From assembly GCA_012511845.1 (NCBI GenBank), contig JAAZFF010000082.1:1-5304 (forward strand): a stretch of 5,304 bases of DNA, read 5' to 3'. Each line of letters opens with the position of its first letter. Position 1 is the first letter of the stretch. A model generated the notes under the pieces. It was not told the origin of the DNA, did not search any database, and was given only the letters and a program-made list of their open reading frames with translations. A program made the translations under genes and the position numbers. The stretch is from Lentisphaerota bacterium (GTDB lineage: Bacteria > Verrucomicrobiota > Kiritimatiellia > RFP12 > UBA3636). This document shows positions 1 to 5,304 of the stretch, in pieces.

Positions 1-12
1 ATGAGTCGTTAG

Positions 13-88
13 GGCTATCTGCGGTATGTGCGCTTTTGATCCTTCGGATCACCCCTTCGGGGACAAGCTTACTATACCGCAGATAGCC
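13..88. repeat. Long inverted repeat with two internal mini-hairpins (T-shaped fold)
   Basis: Bases 13-27 are perfectly complementary to 74-88 (15 pairs). After a single bulged T at 73, the stem continues 28-35 with 65-72 through one G-T wobble and one C-T mismatch. The enclosed loop holds two separate small palindromes: 38-42 with 46-50 (GATCC/GGATC) and 52-55 with 59-62 (CCCC/GGGG). Both have a TTC loop and share the word CCTTCGG. The overall fold is a long stem ending in a three-way junction. The only T-run nearby (103-107) lies 15 bases beyond the stem, so it is not a standard intrinsic terminator. It could be a cruciform-forming dispersed repeat, a small non-autonomous element or part of a structured RNA. 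The fold is clear; the function is unknown. Confidence 0.75.
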
Positions 89-293
89 GCCTGGGGAGTC
101 GCTTTTTATCAGCAACTATGTAGCGTTAAACAGCTGTGAGATAATTTAAAAAAGTGACAAACGGAAATCAGGACTTGACAATGAGACGGATGGGACGGAC
201 ATGTCAAAGCGCAAATCCGGAGTCTGGAGACCCGCGACCGAGGTCAAAAAGCGAACAATGGGCGTCAAATGCTGCCCTTGACATCAGATGCAG

Positions 294-417
294 GTACGGA
301 GCCCTGCGGCTCCGACAACCACGGCAACGAGAGCGGACCGCTCTGAGAGCCGTCCCTACCTTGCTCAGCAACCGTGATGCGAGTACGGAGCCTCGCGGTC
401 CCAGTACCCTACCTTGC
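294..417. repeat. Pair of related GC-rich intergenic repeat units with hairpins
   Basis: The 10-base word GTACGGAGCC occurs at 294-303 and 383-392. The 11-base word CCCTACCTTGC occurs at 354-364 and 407-417. In the first unit, 297-303 pairs perfectly with 308-314 around a CTGC loop. In the second, the matching hairpin (387-392 with 397-402) has one mismatch and one wobble, but is bracketed by GTAC at 383-386 and 404-407. The first unit also contains the hairpin segment at 329-355. The second unit therefore looks like a shortened, diverged copy of the first. This resembles dispersed intergenic repeats seen in many bacterial genomes. I cannot name the family or say whether it is transcribed. 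Confidence 0.6.
329..355. other. Mutually exclusive hairpin segment
   Basis: The central word GCTCT (340-344) can pair with AGAGC at 330-334 or with AGAGC at 346-350. The first choice gives a stem of 330-335 with 339-344 around a three-base loop. The second gives 335-338 with 352-355 plus 340-343 with 347-350, separated by one C-C mismatch. The two folds compete for the same bases. Such competition is typical of RNA switches but can also arise by chance in repeated GC-rich sequence. No downstream terminator or ribosome-site sequestration is visible nearby, so no regulatory role is assigned. Confidence 0.4.
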
Positions 418-430
418 GACGCATGAGAAA

Positions 431-465
431 ACTACCGACTGCCTACTGCCCACTGATCACTGGCG
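431..465. repeat. Degenerate heptanucleotide tandem repeat, five copies (ACTGCCN-like)
   Basis: Five consecutive seven-base units all begin with ACT: ACTACCG, ACTGCCT, ACTGCCC, ACTGATC and ACTGGCG. The period is exact at 7 across 35 bases and is not maintained on either side. Because 7 is not a multiple of 3 and no gene covers it, this is a non-coding microsatellite-like array. Short tandemly repeated heptamers (STRR) are known in intergenic DNA of cyanobacteria; a link to those is not implied. It lies 87 bases before prfB and could vary in copy number by slippage. Confidence 0.75.
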
Positions 466-489
466 CCGCTTGCCGGGCTTAGCGAATCT

Positions 490-518
490 TTTACAATTTG
501 CATAAAAAAAACCTTTAT
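490..518 (+). promoter_or_regulatory. prfB: Weak sigma70-like promoter candidate for the prfB operon
   Basis: TTTACA at 490-495 matches the -35 consensus at five of six bases. A 17-base spacer puts CTTTAT at 513-518 in the -10 position, but it matches TATAAT at only three of six. A better -10-like word, CATAAT (524-529), lies too far from TTTACA for normal spacing (28 bases), and sits 20 bases after TTGCAT (498-503), which is also long. An A-rich spacer precedes the site. A promoter is expected before prfB, but this assignment is tentative. Confidence 0.25.
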
Positions 519-552
519 GGCATCATAATGCGTTCAAAACAGGAAGAAAGAT

Positions 553-1699
553 ATGATACAGATAGAAGAGTTAGAACCGAGATTGGCAAAGTTGCAAAAG
601 GGATTATTGGAAATGCGAGGTTATCTTTGACGTCGAAAACAGACGCTTGAAGATTAAAGAATATGATGAAATAGCGGCAGATCCTGATTTCTGGAACGAT
701 TCTGCTTCAGCGCGTGCAGTAATTGACAAGGCAAATATTGAGAAAGCAATTGTAAAACCGTATACAGCTGTTGAAAAACTTCTCGAAGATGCAGTTGTCA
801 TGAAAGAGCTCGCCTTTGCAGAACCTGAGGGTGAAGAGAGAAATATGGCGCTGGAAGAATTTGCTGAAATGCTTCTAAGTGCCGAAAAAGGTTTTGAACG
901 GTTAGAGCTTCAGTCTCTGCTGAAAGGTCCCCTTGATCACTGCAATGCATATCTTTCGCTGCATGCAGGTGCCGGCGGCACAGAATCATGCGACTGGGCG
1001 AGCATGCTCTTTCGGATGTATCAGAGATACTGCGAAAGAACGGGATACGATGTGGAAGTTGTCGAATTGGCTGCCGGGGATGAAGCAGGCATCTCATCGG
1101 TCACCTTCAATGTTTCAGGACCGAACGCATATGGGTTTTTAAAAGCTGAACGCGGTGTTCACAGACTTGTTAGAATAAGTCCGTTTGATTCGAACAGCCG
1201 CAGACATACATCTTTTGTGTCGCTTGATGTTATCGCTGAACTCGATGACGAAATCAAAGTTGAGATACGTGATGAAGATCTGGAAGTTGCAACATTCAGG
1301 GCTGGAGGAGCCGGTGGGCAACACGTGAACAAGACAGACTCAGCCATTCGCATCCGCCACATTCCAACTGGAATTGTTGTATCCTGCCAAGCTGAAAGAT
1401 CTCAGCACAAAAACAGATCAAAGGCAATGAGTGTTCTGAAAGCGAGAATTTATGAGTATGAAGAGGATAAAATGCGTGAGGCAATGGAAAAATTTTATGG
1501 CGACAAGGGCTCTATTGCCTGGGGCAGCCAAATCAGGTCTTACGTACTGCAACCTTATACAATGGTTAAGGATTTGCGAACAGGGATACAGACCGGTAAT
1601 GTCCAAGCTGTACTTGACGGAGATATAGGAGAATTCATTGAGGGTTGGCTCAAGTGGGAGAGTTCAGGCAGAAAGCAGACAGTTGCCGATTCTGAATAA
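553..1699 (+). CDS. prfB: Peptide chain release factor 2 (RF2), expressed by programmed +1 frameshift
   Basis: RF2 recognises UGA and UAA stop codons in the ribosomal A site and triggers release of the finished protein. The ATG at 553 follows AGGAAG (541-546). Twenty-five codons lead to an in-frame TGA (628-630); a +1 shift at CTT gives RGYL-D and joins the long downstream frame, for 381 residues in all (E. coli RF2 has 365). The first domain carries the GAGGTESCDWASML signature. The stop-recognition tripeptide SPF is at about residues 209-211, and the peptidyl-transferase motif GGQ at 254-256. The residue matching E. coli K-12 Thr246 is Ala250, as in most bacteria. Taking the TTG at 647 as the start would lose 31 conserved N-terminal residues. 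PrmC methylation of the GGQ glutamine is known for the family. The gene lies 19 bases before yicC, probably co-transcribed. Confidence 0.96.
613..631 (+). promoter_or_regulatory. prfB: prfB programmed +1 ribosomal frameshift site
   Basis: The slippery CTT codon (625-627) is followed by TGA and then C (628-631), the classic CTTTGAC. Ribosomes pausing at the UGA when RF2 is scarce slip forward one base and read GAC as Asp, which makes the site a negative feedback loop on RF2 level. The stimulatory Shine-Dalgarno-like element is GAGG(T) at 617-621. In E. coli the element is AGGGGG, three bases before CTT; here the last G is four bases away and the pairing is shorter. Confidence 0.93.
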
Positions 1700-1704
1700 C
1701 ACAT

Positions 1705-1709
1705 GGAGG
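1705..1709 (+). promoter_or_regulatory. yicC: Ribosome binding site of yicC
   Basis: GGAGG sits 9 bases before the ATG at 1719, entirely within the 19-base gap after the prfB stop. It is the strongest Shine-Dalgarno sequence seen in the window and fixes the yicC start. Confidence 0.85.
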
Positions 1710-1718
1710 CTGTAATAT

Positions 1719-2597
1719 ATGGCATTGTTTAGCATGACAGGTTTTGGTAACGGCTCAGCTGAAAAGTCGGGTGTTTGCGTTACTGTCGAGCTTGTATCAG
1801 TTAATCGGAAGCAGTTCGACTTTGCATTTTTCTCCCCCATCCCATCACCTGCTCTGGAAACACGTTGCAGGGAATTAACCTCTGCCGGGATAACAAGAGG
1901 TAGAATACAGTGTTATGTTAAAGTTACGTCTGCAGGAGAATTCGGAACTTTCGAGTACGATGTTGAAGAAATAAAAGAAACAGCGGCACTTATGAACAAA
2001 CTTGCAGATGCCGTTGATTTGGAAAATGATTTCACATTGTCCAAAATTCTGACTTTGAATAATTTGTCGAAAAATCCTGCCGAACGGCTGAAATCCGAAG
2101 AATTTGAACTCCTTGTTGAAGACGCATTCAAGGAGGCTCTTGATTCGCTCAAACTCATGCGCACCAATGAGGGAAGAGCCCTTCAGGAAGATCTCGAAAA
2201 GCGAATTTCCGAACTCCGGGATTTGACTGAAAAAATATCTGCGATTGCACCTCAAGTTCCCATTAAGCAACGGGAGTTATTAAAGAAAAGAATTTCAGAA
2301 TTAGGCAGTACATTAGAAATTGATGATTCATCTCTGGCTAAAGAAATAGCTTTTTTTGCTGACAAATGCGATATATCTGAAGAACTGACAAGGATGAAAA
2401 CGCATTTCGATCATTTTGAAGAATTGTGTACAGGTAAAGTTTCAAATGGACGCAAGCTCGATTTTCTTTGTCAGGAAATGCTTCGTGAAGCCAACACAAT
2501 AGGTTCAAAAGCCAATGATATTTATATAACAAAAAGTGTTATAAATCTCAAATCAATTATAGAGTCAATACGTGAACAAGTTCAAAACATTGAATAA
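1719..2597 (+). CDS. yicC: YicC family protein (putative endoribonuclease)
   Basis: The 292-residue product has the usual length and both ends of the YicC family. It opens with SMTGFG, continues with SVNRKQFDF and ITRGRIQC in the N-terminal domain (about residues 1-155), and ends in the DUF1732 region with GRKLDFLCQEMLREANTIG and a terminal REQVQNIE, very close to E. coli YicC. E. coli YicC has been reported as an endoribonuclease and as an adaptor in small-RNA turnover; transfer of that activity here is by homology only. The central part (about 150-215) is charged and helical, probably coiled coil. The start is set by GGAGG at 1705-1709. The gene sits between prfB and the kinase on the same strand, and its last 26 bases overlap the kinase frame. 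In many bacteria yicC is followed by gmk (guanylate kinase); that gene is not here. Confidence 0.93.
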   Translation: MALFSMTGFGNGSAEKSGVCVTVELVSVNRKQFDFAFFSPIPSPALETRCRELTSAGITRGRIQCYVKVTSAGEFGTFEYDVEEIKETAALMNKLADAVDLENDFTLSKILTLNNLSKNPAERLKSEEFELLVEDAFKEALDSLKLMRTNEGRALQEDLEKRISELRDLTEKISAIAPQVPIKQRELLKKRISELGSTLEIDDSSLAKEIAFFADKCDISEELTRMKTHFDHFEELCTGKVSNGRKLDFLCQEMLREANTIGSKANDIYITKSVINLKSIIESIREQVQNIE

Positions 2598-4455
2598 AAT
2601 ACTATTCTCATCAGTGTTCTATTCTGTTAAAATACTGCCTTGTTGTTCTGAAGCAGACTACATATATTCAATCGTGAAAGAAAACAGAGAAGAATTTATT
2701 AAAAAAATAGAGTCTAAAACACAACTGATTCCTCATCAGGCAAAACAGTCTGTTGCGCCTGTCACATCTTCACCTTTTTCCAGTCTCGATTCAAATGGAG
2801 GTATTCGAAACTATGCTGTAAAGGAAAAAATCGGTTCCGGCGGGATGGGTGTAGTCTTTTGGGCTATAGACAAACAGTTAGGCAGAAATGTAGCTATCAA
2901 GCGGCTTAAACCTGAATTGCGTAATGATATTCCTGTGCGCAGGCGTTTCCTGCATGAGGCGAAGGCAGCTGCCGCTCTTAATAACGTACATATTGTCCAC
3001 ATTTATTCGATAGGCGAAGATTCTGAGGGGCCGTATATCGTAATGGAATATGTTGAGAGTGCGTTACCCAAAATGAATGAAAACTCTCCGGGTCCCCCTC
3101 AAACTCTTGAGAAGTATATAGAACATAACGGACCGTTCAGCCTTGATGATGGGGTAGAGTTCATATTAAAAATTGCATCTGCAATAGAAGCTGCCCATGT
3201 TTCAGGCGTAATTCACCGGGATCTCAAACCTTCAAATATTCTGATGGATTTATCTGACGAACCGAAGATTGTCGACTTTGGTCTTGCCCGTTTGACTCTT
3301 CCAGGCATAGTGTCGGATATAACCGTTACCGGGGACAAATTTATTTCTATCGGTTATGGAGCGCCGGAACAGGAAACAGATGCAGCAATTTCTGATGAGA
3401 GAGCCGATGTGTATGGGATCGGTGCTCTTTTGTATTTTGTACTAACCGGCAAAAATCCCCGATATTTTCGGGAAGAGGATTTACCAAATTCGATCAGGAC
3501 ACTCGTTTGCAAAGCTTTGGCTACGGACAGGGATCAGCGATTCCAGAGCGTTTCAGGATTCAATGCTGCAATCAGGACTCTTCTCTCTGAATCAAAAACT
3601 GAACGCCCTACTGTCAAAACAACCTGGCGCTGCAAGTGGTGCGACACTATAAATCTTCTGGCAAAGCGTTTTTGCGGAGAGTGTGGATGGGATGGTCGCG
3701 AGCAGTGCCTTGAATGTGGTGCGGATCAGCAAGTGGGCATACAATTTTGCGGCGTATGCGGTGCCAACGCCCGGGACTATGAAAATGCTGCTGCAGTTTT
3801 ACGAAAACTGAATACAGCTGTTGAGTCGCGACAATACGACTGGGCAAGCAACTTTGCTTCCCAACCTCTTGTTTTTGAACCTGTCGGTCCGAATGGCAGG
3901 GACATGCTGGAGGAGTTTCGCGCACTCGGCTCGACTGTACACAATCATTTGCACAGGCGGACCCAGCTTTCGGAGATAATAAGCATAGAAATGATGGCTG
4001 AAAACTATGAGCGTGCCAAACGATTTATTCTGGAATTTCGTTCCCTGTCTCCTCAAAAAGATGCTTTCGAAAATGAATTGCAATCTATTCCTGAAAAAAC
4101 CTTTATACGTGATTGCCTGCGAATTTCCAAGGCTTTCGCTTCACGCGACTGGGAACTTGGTGAACGGTTGCTCATATCTCTGACAGCACCGGACTCAAGT
4201 GATTCCAGGGAAAAGAAACGGTTGTGGAAGATTTTACGGAGTCGCAAACGTCGTGTTTTCCTTATGCGTTCAGGTCTTGCTGTGCTCCTTCTTATAATCC
4301 TCTATGTACTTTTCCTGCCGCCGATGCTTGTGCTTGATGTGCCCGGCAAAACAATGGCAAAGTACTCTGTGCAAAAAATAATGACACAACCAAAAATGGG
4401 AGCAGCTTTTAAAAAATATGCTGCAAAGTGGGGTCTTGAAGAAATTCCCGATTAA
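2572..4455 (+). CDS. Membrane-anchored Hanks-type Ser/Thr protein kinase with double zinc ribbon
   Basis: Numbering is from the GTG at 2572 (627 residues). The kinase domain spans about 81-338: glycine loop GSGGMG (88-93), VAIK lysine 110, likely alpha-C glutamate 129, catalytic HRDLKPSN (215-222), DFG (235-237), APE (264-266). All residues needed for catalysis are present, and it is an RD kinase with several Ser/Thr in the activation segment. Two matched zinc knuckles follow, each C-x2-C-x10-C-x2-C (354/357/368/371 and 379/382/393/396). A helical, possibly TPR-like region comes next (400-555). One hydrophobic segment (about 566-588) after a basic stretch predicts a cytoplasmic kinase with a tail of about 38 residues outside. 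The alpha-G region looks short. The GTG follows an upstream in-frame TAG (2560-2562) and overlaps yicC by 26 bases, suggesting coupled translation; its ribosome site is weak, and GTG 2674 is an alternative. The substrate is unknown. Confidence 0.9.
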   Translation: MNKFKTLNKILFSSVFYSVKILPCCSEADYIYSIVKENREEFIKKIESKTQLIPHQAKQSVAPVTSSPFSSLDSNGGIRNYAVKEKIGSGGMGVVFWAIDKQLGRNVAIKRLKPELRNDIPVRRRFLHEAKAAAALNNVHIVHIYSIGEDSEGPYIVMEYVESALPKMNENSPGPPQTLEKYIEHNGPFSLDDGVEFILKIASAIEAAHVSGVIHRDLKPSNILMDLSDEPKIVDFGLARLTLPGIVSDITVTGDKFISIGYGAPEQETDAAISDERADVYGIGALLYFVLTGKNPRYFREEDLPNSIRTLVCKALATDRDQRFQSVSGFNAAIRTLLSESKTERPTVKTTWRCKWCDTINLLAKRFCGECGWDGREQCLECGADQQVGIQFCGVCGANARDYENAAAVLRKLNTAVESRQYDWASNFASQPLVFEPVGPNGRDMLEEFRALGSTVHNHLHRRTQLSEIISIEMMAENYERAKRFILEFRSLSPQKDAFENELQSIPEKTFIRDCLRISKAFASRDWELGERLLISLTAPDSSDSREKKRLWKILRSRKRRVFLMRSGLAVLLLIILYVLFLPPMLVLDVPGKTMAKYSVQKIMTQPKMGAAFKKYAAKWGLEEIPD

Positions 4456-4460
4456 AACAT

Positions 4461-5304
4461 TTACAGATCGAATAATTCTTTAACATCATCCCAGGTGAGC
4501 TTCGACATTGTTTGCTCATCTGATTCAACTGTAGCGCCTATAATCGCCCGTTTTCTACGCTGCATATCGAGGACTTTTTCCTCAATCGTATTTTCGGTAA
4601 TCATTTTAAGACTAAGTACAGTTCTCTTCTGCCCTATCCTGTGCGCACGATCTGTCGCCTGATCCTCAACAGCAGGGTTCCACCAGGGATCGAAATGTAT
4701 TACTGTATCGGCTCCTGTCAGATTTAATCCCGTGCCGCCGGCTTTAAGGCTGATCAGGAAGACAGGTATGCCCGAATCAGTATTGAACTTGTGAACACTC
4801 TCTATCCTGTCTTTCGAAGAACCATCAAGGTAGCAATATCTGATACTGCGTCTGTCCAGCTCATTTCTCAGGATTTTCAGCATCTTCACAAATTGGCTGA
4901 AAACCAGAATGCGATGCCCCTGGCTGGTTGCTTCATCAAACATTTCAAAAAATTGCTCCAGTTTTGCCGAAGGAGCCTCAGCATCAGGAAGCGGGTTCTT
5001 ATCACCAAGCAAATCCAGATGGCAACAAATTTGCCTCAAACGCAAAAGTGCGGTCAAGATAACCATACGTGATTTATCATATCCCTCATTTTGCACCCTG
5101 CTGCGGATCTCGTTGCGTGAGGCTTCCAATACTTGCTCATAAACTTTTTTCTGATCGTCAGAAATATTACACCAGGAAACCTTGATAATCTTTGGAGGCA
5201 GATCTTTTGCAACATCAGTTTTTTTACGCCGGAGAATAAAGGGATGAAGTTTTCTGCGCAGTTTGATTTGTGTAGATTCATAAAGTGCATCACCCGGTAC
5301 AGAC
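4461..5304 (-). CDS. SNF2-family DNA-dependent ATPase/helicase, C-terminal part (5' end beyond window)
   Basis: The minus-strand frame stays open from the right edge to the TAA at 4461-4463, giving 280 C-terminal residues; the start lies outside. The visible part opens with HPFILRRKKTDVAKDLPPK (about 20-38), the SNF2 signature ending the first helicase lobe. The second lobe then shows motif IV (ILVFSQF, to about 138), motif V (LKAGGTGLNL, 186-195) and motif VI (DQATDRAHRIGQ, 214-225) with its arginine fingers. It ends in LTWDDVKELFDL, the usual tail of bacterial SNF2 proteins. Family members hydrolyse ATP to translocate on double-stranded DNA or remodel nucleoprotein; the bacterial roles are poorly defined. 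It resembles the general bacterial SNF2 type more than RapA. It is convergent with the kinase gene, stops 5 bases apart. An internal TTG (5127-5129) is not a plausible start, because conserved sequence continues upstream. Confidence 0.93.
   Translation of the reverse strand, partial: SVPGDALYESTQIKLRRKLHPFILRRKKTDVAKDLPPKIIKVSWCNISDDQKKVYEQVLEASRNEIRSRVQNEGYDKSRMVILTALLRLRQICCHLDLLGDKNPLPDAEAPSAKLEQFFEMFDEATSQGHRILVFSQFVKMLKILRNELDRRSIRYCYLDGSSKDRIESVHKFNTDSGIPVFLISLKAGGTGLNLTGADTVIHFDPWWNPAVEDQATDRAHRIGQKRTVLSLKMITENTIEEKVLDMQRRKRAIIGATVESDEQTMSKLTWDDVKELFDL

Larger units (their letters stand above)
1..552. other. Non-coding, repeat-bearing intergenic region upstream of prfB
   Basis: No reading frame here has protein-like composition or a family I recognise. 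The longest open frame (154-426, plus strand) is rich in Arg, Ser, Pro and Thr, lacks a good ribosome binding site, and runs through the hairpins and repeats listed separately, so it looks like a by-product of GC-rich sequence. The region contains a T-shaped fold (13-88), paired GC-rich repeats (294-417), a heptamer tandem repeat (431-465) and the prfB leader. Bases 100-290 hold several TTGACA-like words (175-180, 278-283) and an inverted TGTCAA (202-207), but none has a convincing -10 partner, so I call nothing further there. The gene to the left lies outside the window. Confidence 0.7.

Noticed and set aside
13..88. tRNA or tRNA-like gene
   Set aside because: The outer stem has 15 pairs instead of 7, there are only two inner arms, and no T-loop or anticodon arm consensus is present.
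13..107. Intrinsic transcription terminator
   Set aside because: The T-run (103-107) lies 15 bases after the stem rather than directly next to it, and the stem is far longer than usual with two internal hairpins.
8..131. Integron attC recombination site (GTTAGG near 8, GTTAAAC at 125-131)
   Set aside because: The core-site boxes are not in the required RYYYAAC...GTTRRRY arrangement around the stem, and no integrase or gene cassette is visible.
175..207. Promoter or operator built on TTGACA (175-180) and inverted TGTCAA (202-207)
   Set aside because: There is no acceptable -10 at normal spacing, and the six-base arms are too short to call an operator.
154..426. 90-residue open frame on the plus strand
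   Set aside because: Biased Arg/Ser/Pro composition, no recognisable motif or ribosome binding site, and it runs through hairpins and repeat units that explain the sequence better.
294..465. CRISPR array
   Set aside because: The repeats are too few, of unequal spacing and partly short tandem heptamers; there are no unique spacers of regular length and no cas genes.
647..1699. prfB as a 350-residue protein starting at TTG 647
   Set aside because: The conserved RF2 N-terminus and CTTTGAC frameshift site lie directly upstream in the expected arrangement, with a proper start and ribosome site at 553.
2572..2650. Lipoprotein or secretory signal peptide on the kinase (hydrophobic stretch ending near CC at 24-25)
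   Set aside because: The stretch is weak and broken by a lysine, there is no proper lipobox, and export would put an ATP-dependent kinase outside the cell with a contradictory C-terminal anchor.
4461..5129. SNF2-like protein as a short 222-residue gene starting at TTG 5127-5129
   Set aside because: The same frame continues open to the window edge and encodes conserved SNF2 sequence there, so the TTG is internal.
5054..5293. 79-residue open frame on the minus strand
   Set aside because: It lies in another frame over the SNF2 gene, whose frame carries clear conserved motifs.

Overview
The window reads as ordinary bacterial chromosome: a 552-base non-coding, repeat-bearing stretch, then three same-strand genes (prfB, a yicC-family gene and a membrane-anchored Ser/Thr kinase), then the 3' part of a SNF2-family helicase gene on the opposite strand that runs off the right edge. 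A bacterium is indicated by Shine-Dalgarno-type leaders, the TGA-containing prfB frameshift site, and RF2 and YicC proteins of bacterial type. A eukaryotic-type kinase beside a SNF2 ATPase, with GTG/TTG starts and moderate G+C in the genes, would fit the Planctomycetes-Verrucomicrobia-Lentisphaerae (PVC) group. That is a weak inference from gene content, not something the sequence proves.

Bases 1-552 hold no convincing gene but are not featureless. Bases 13-88 can fold into a long stem capped by two small hairpins, a T-shaped structure. Bases 294-417 carry two related GC-rich repeat units, including a segment that can form either of two mutually exclusive hairpins. Bases 431-465 are five tandem copies of a degenerate heptamer. 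Counting bases, 301-420 is about two thirds G+C, clearly richer than the flanking genes. A weak promoter candidate and a clear ribosome binding site precede prfB.

prfB (553-1699) encodes peptide chain release factor 2 and is complete only if ribosomes shift +1 at an in-frame TGA at 628-630, the classic autoregulatory site. Its internal Shine-Dalgarno-like element is shorter than, and one base further away than, the E. coli version. yicC follows after 19 bases. The kinase reading frame overlaps the end of yicC by 26 bases if its GTG start is used, so the three genes probably form one transcription unit. The kinase has an N-terminal Hanks-type domain with an unusually short C-lobe, a symmetrical eight-cysteine double zinc ribbon, a helical middle region, one C-terminal transmembrane segment and a short tail. 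Its stop lies only 5 bases from the stop of the convergent SNF2 gene.

The first two genes are housekeeping genes of translation and RNA metabolism. The kinase is the least conventional protein here; its substrate cannot be deduced. I found no CRISPR array, transposase, toxin-antitoxin pair or defence operon. The best candidates for something undescribed are the structured intergenic repeats and the kinase architecture.
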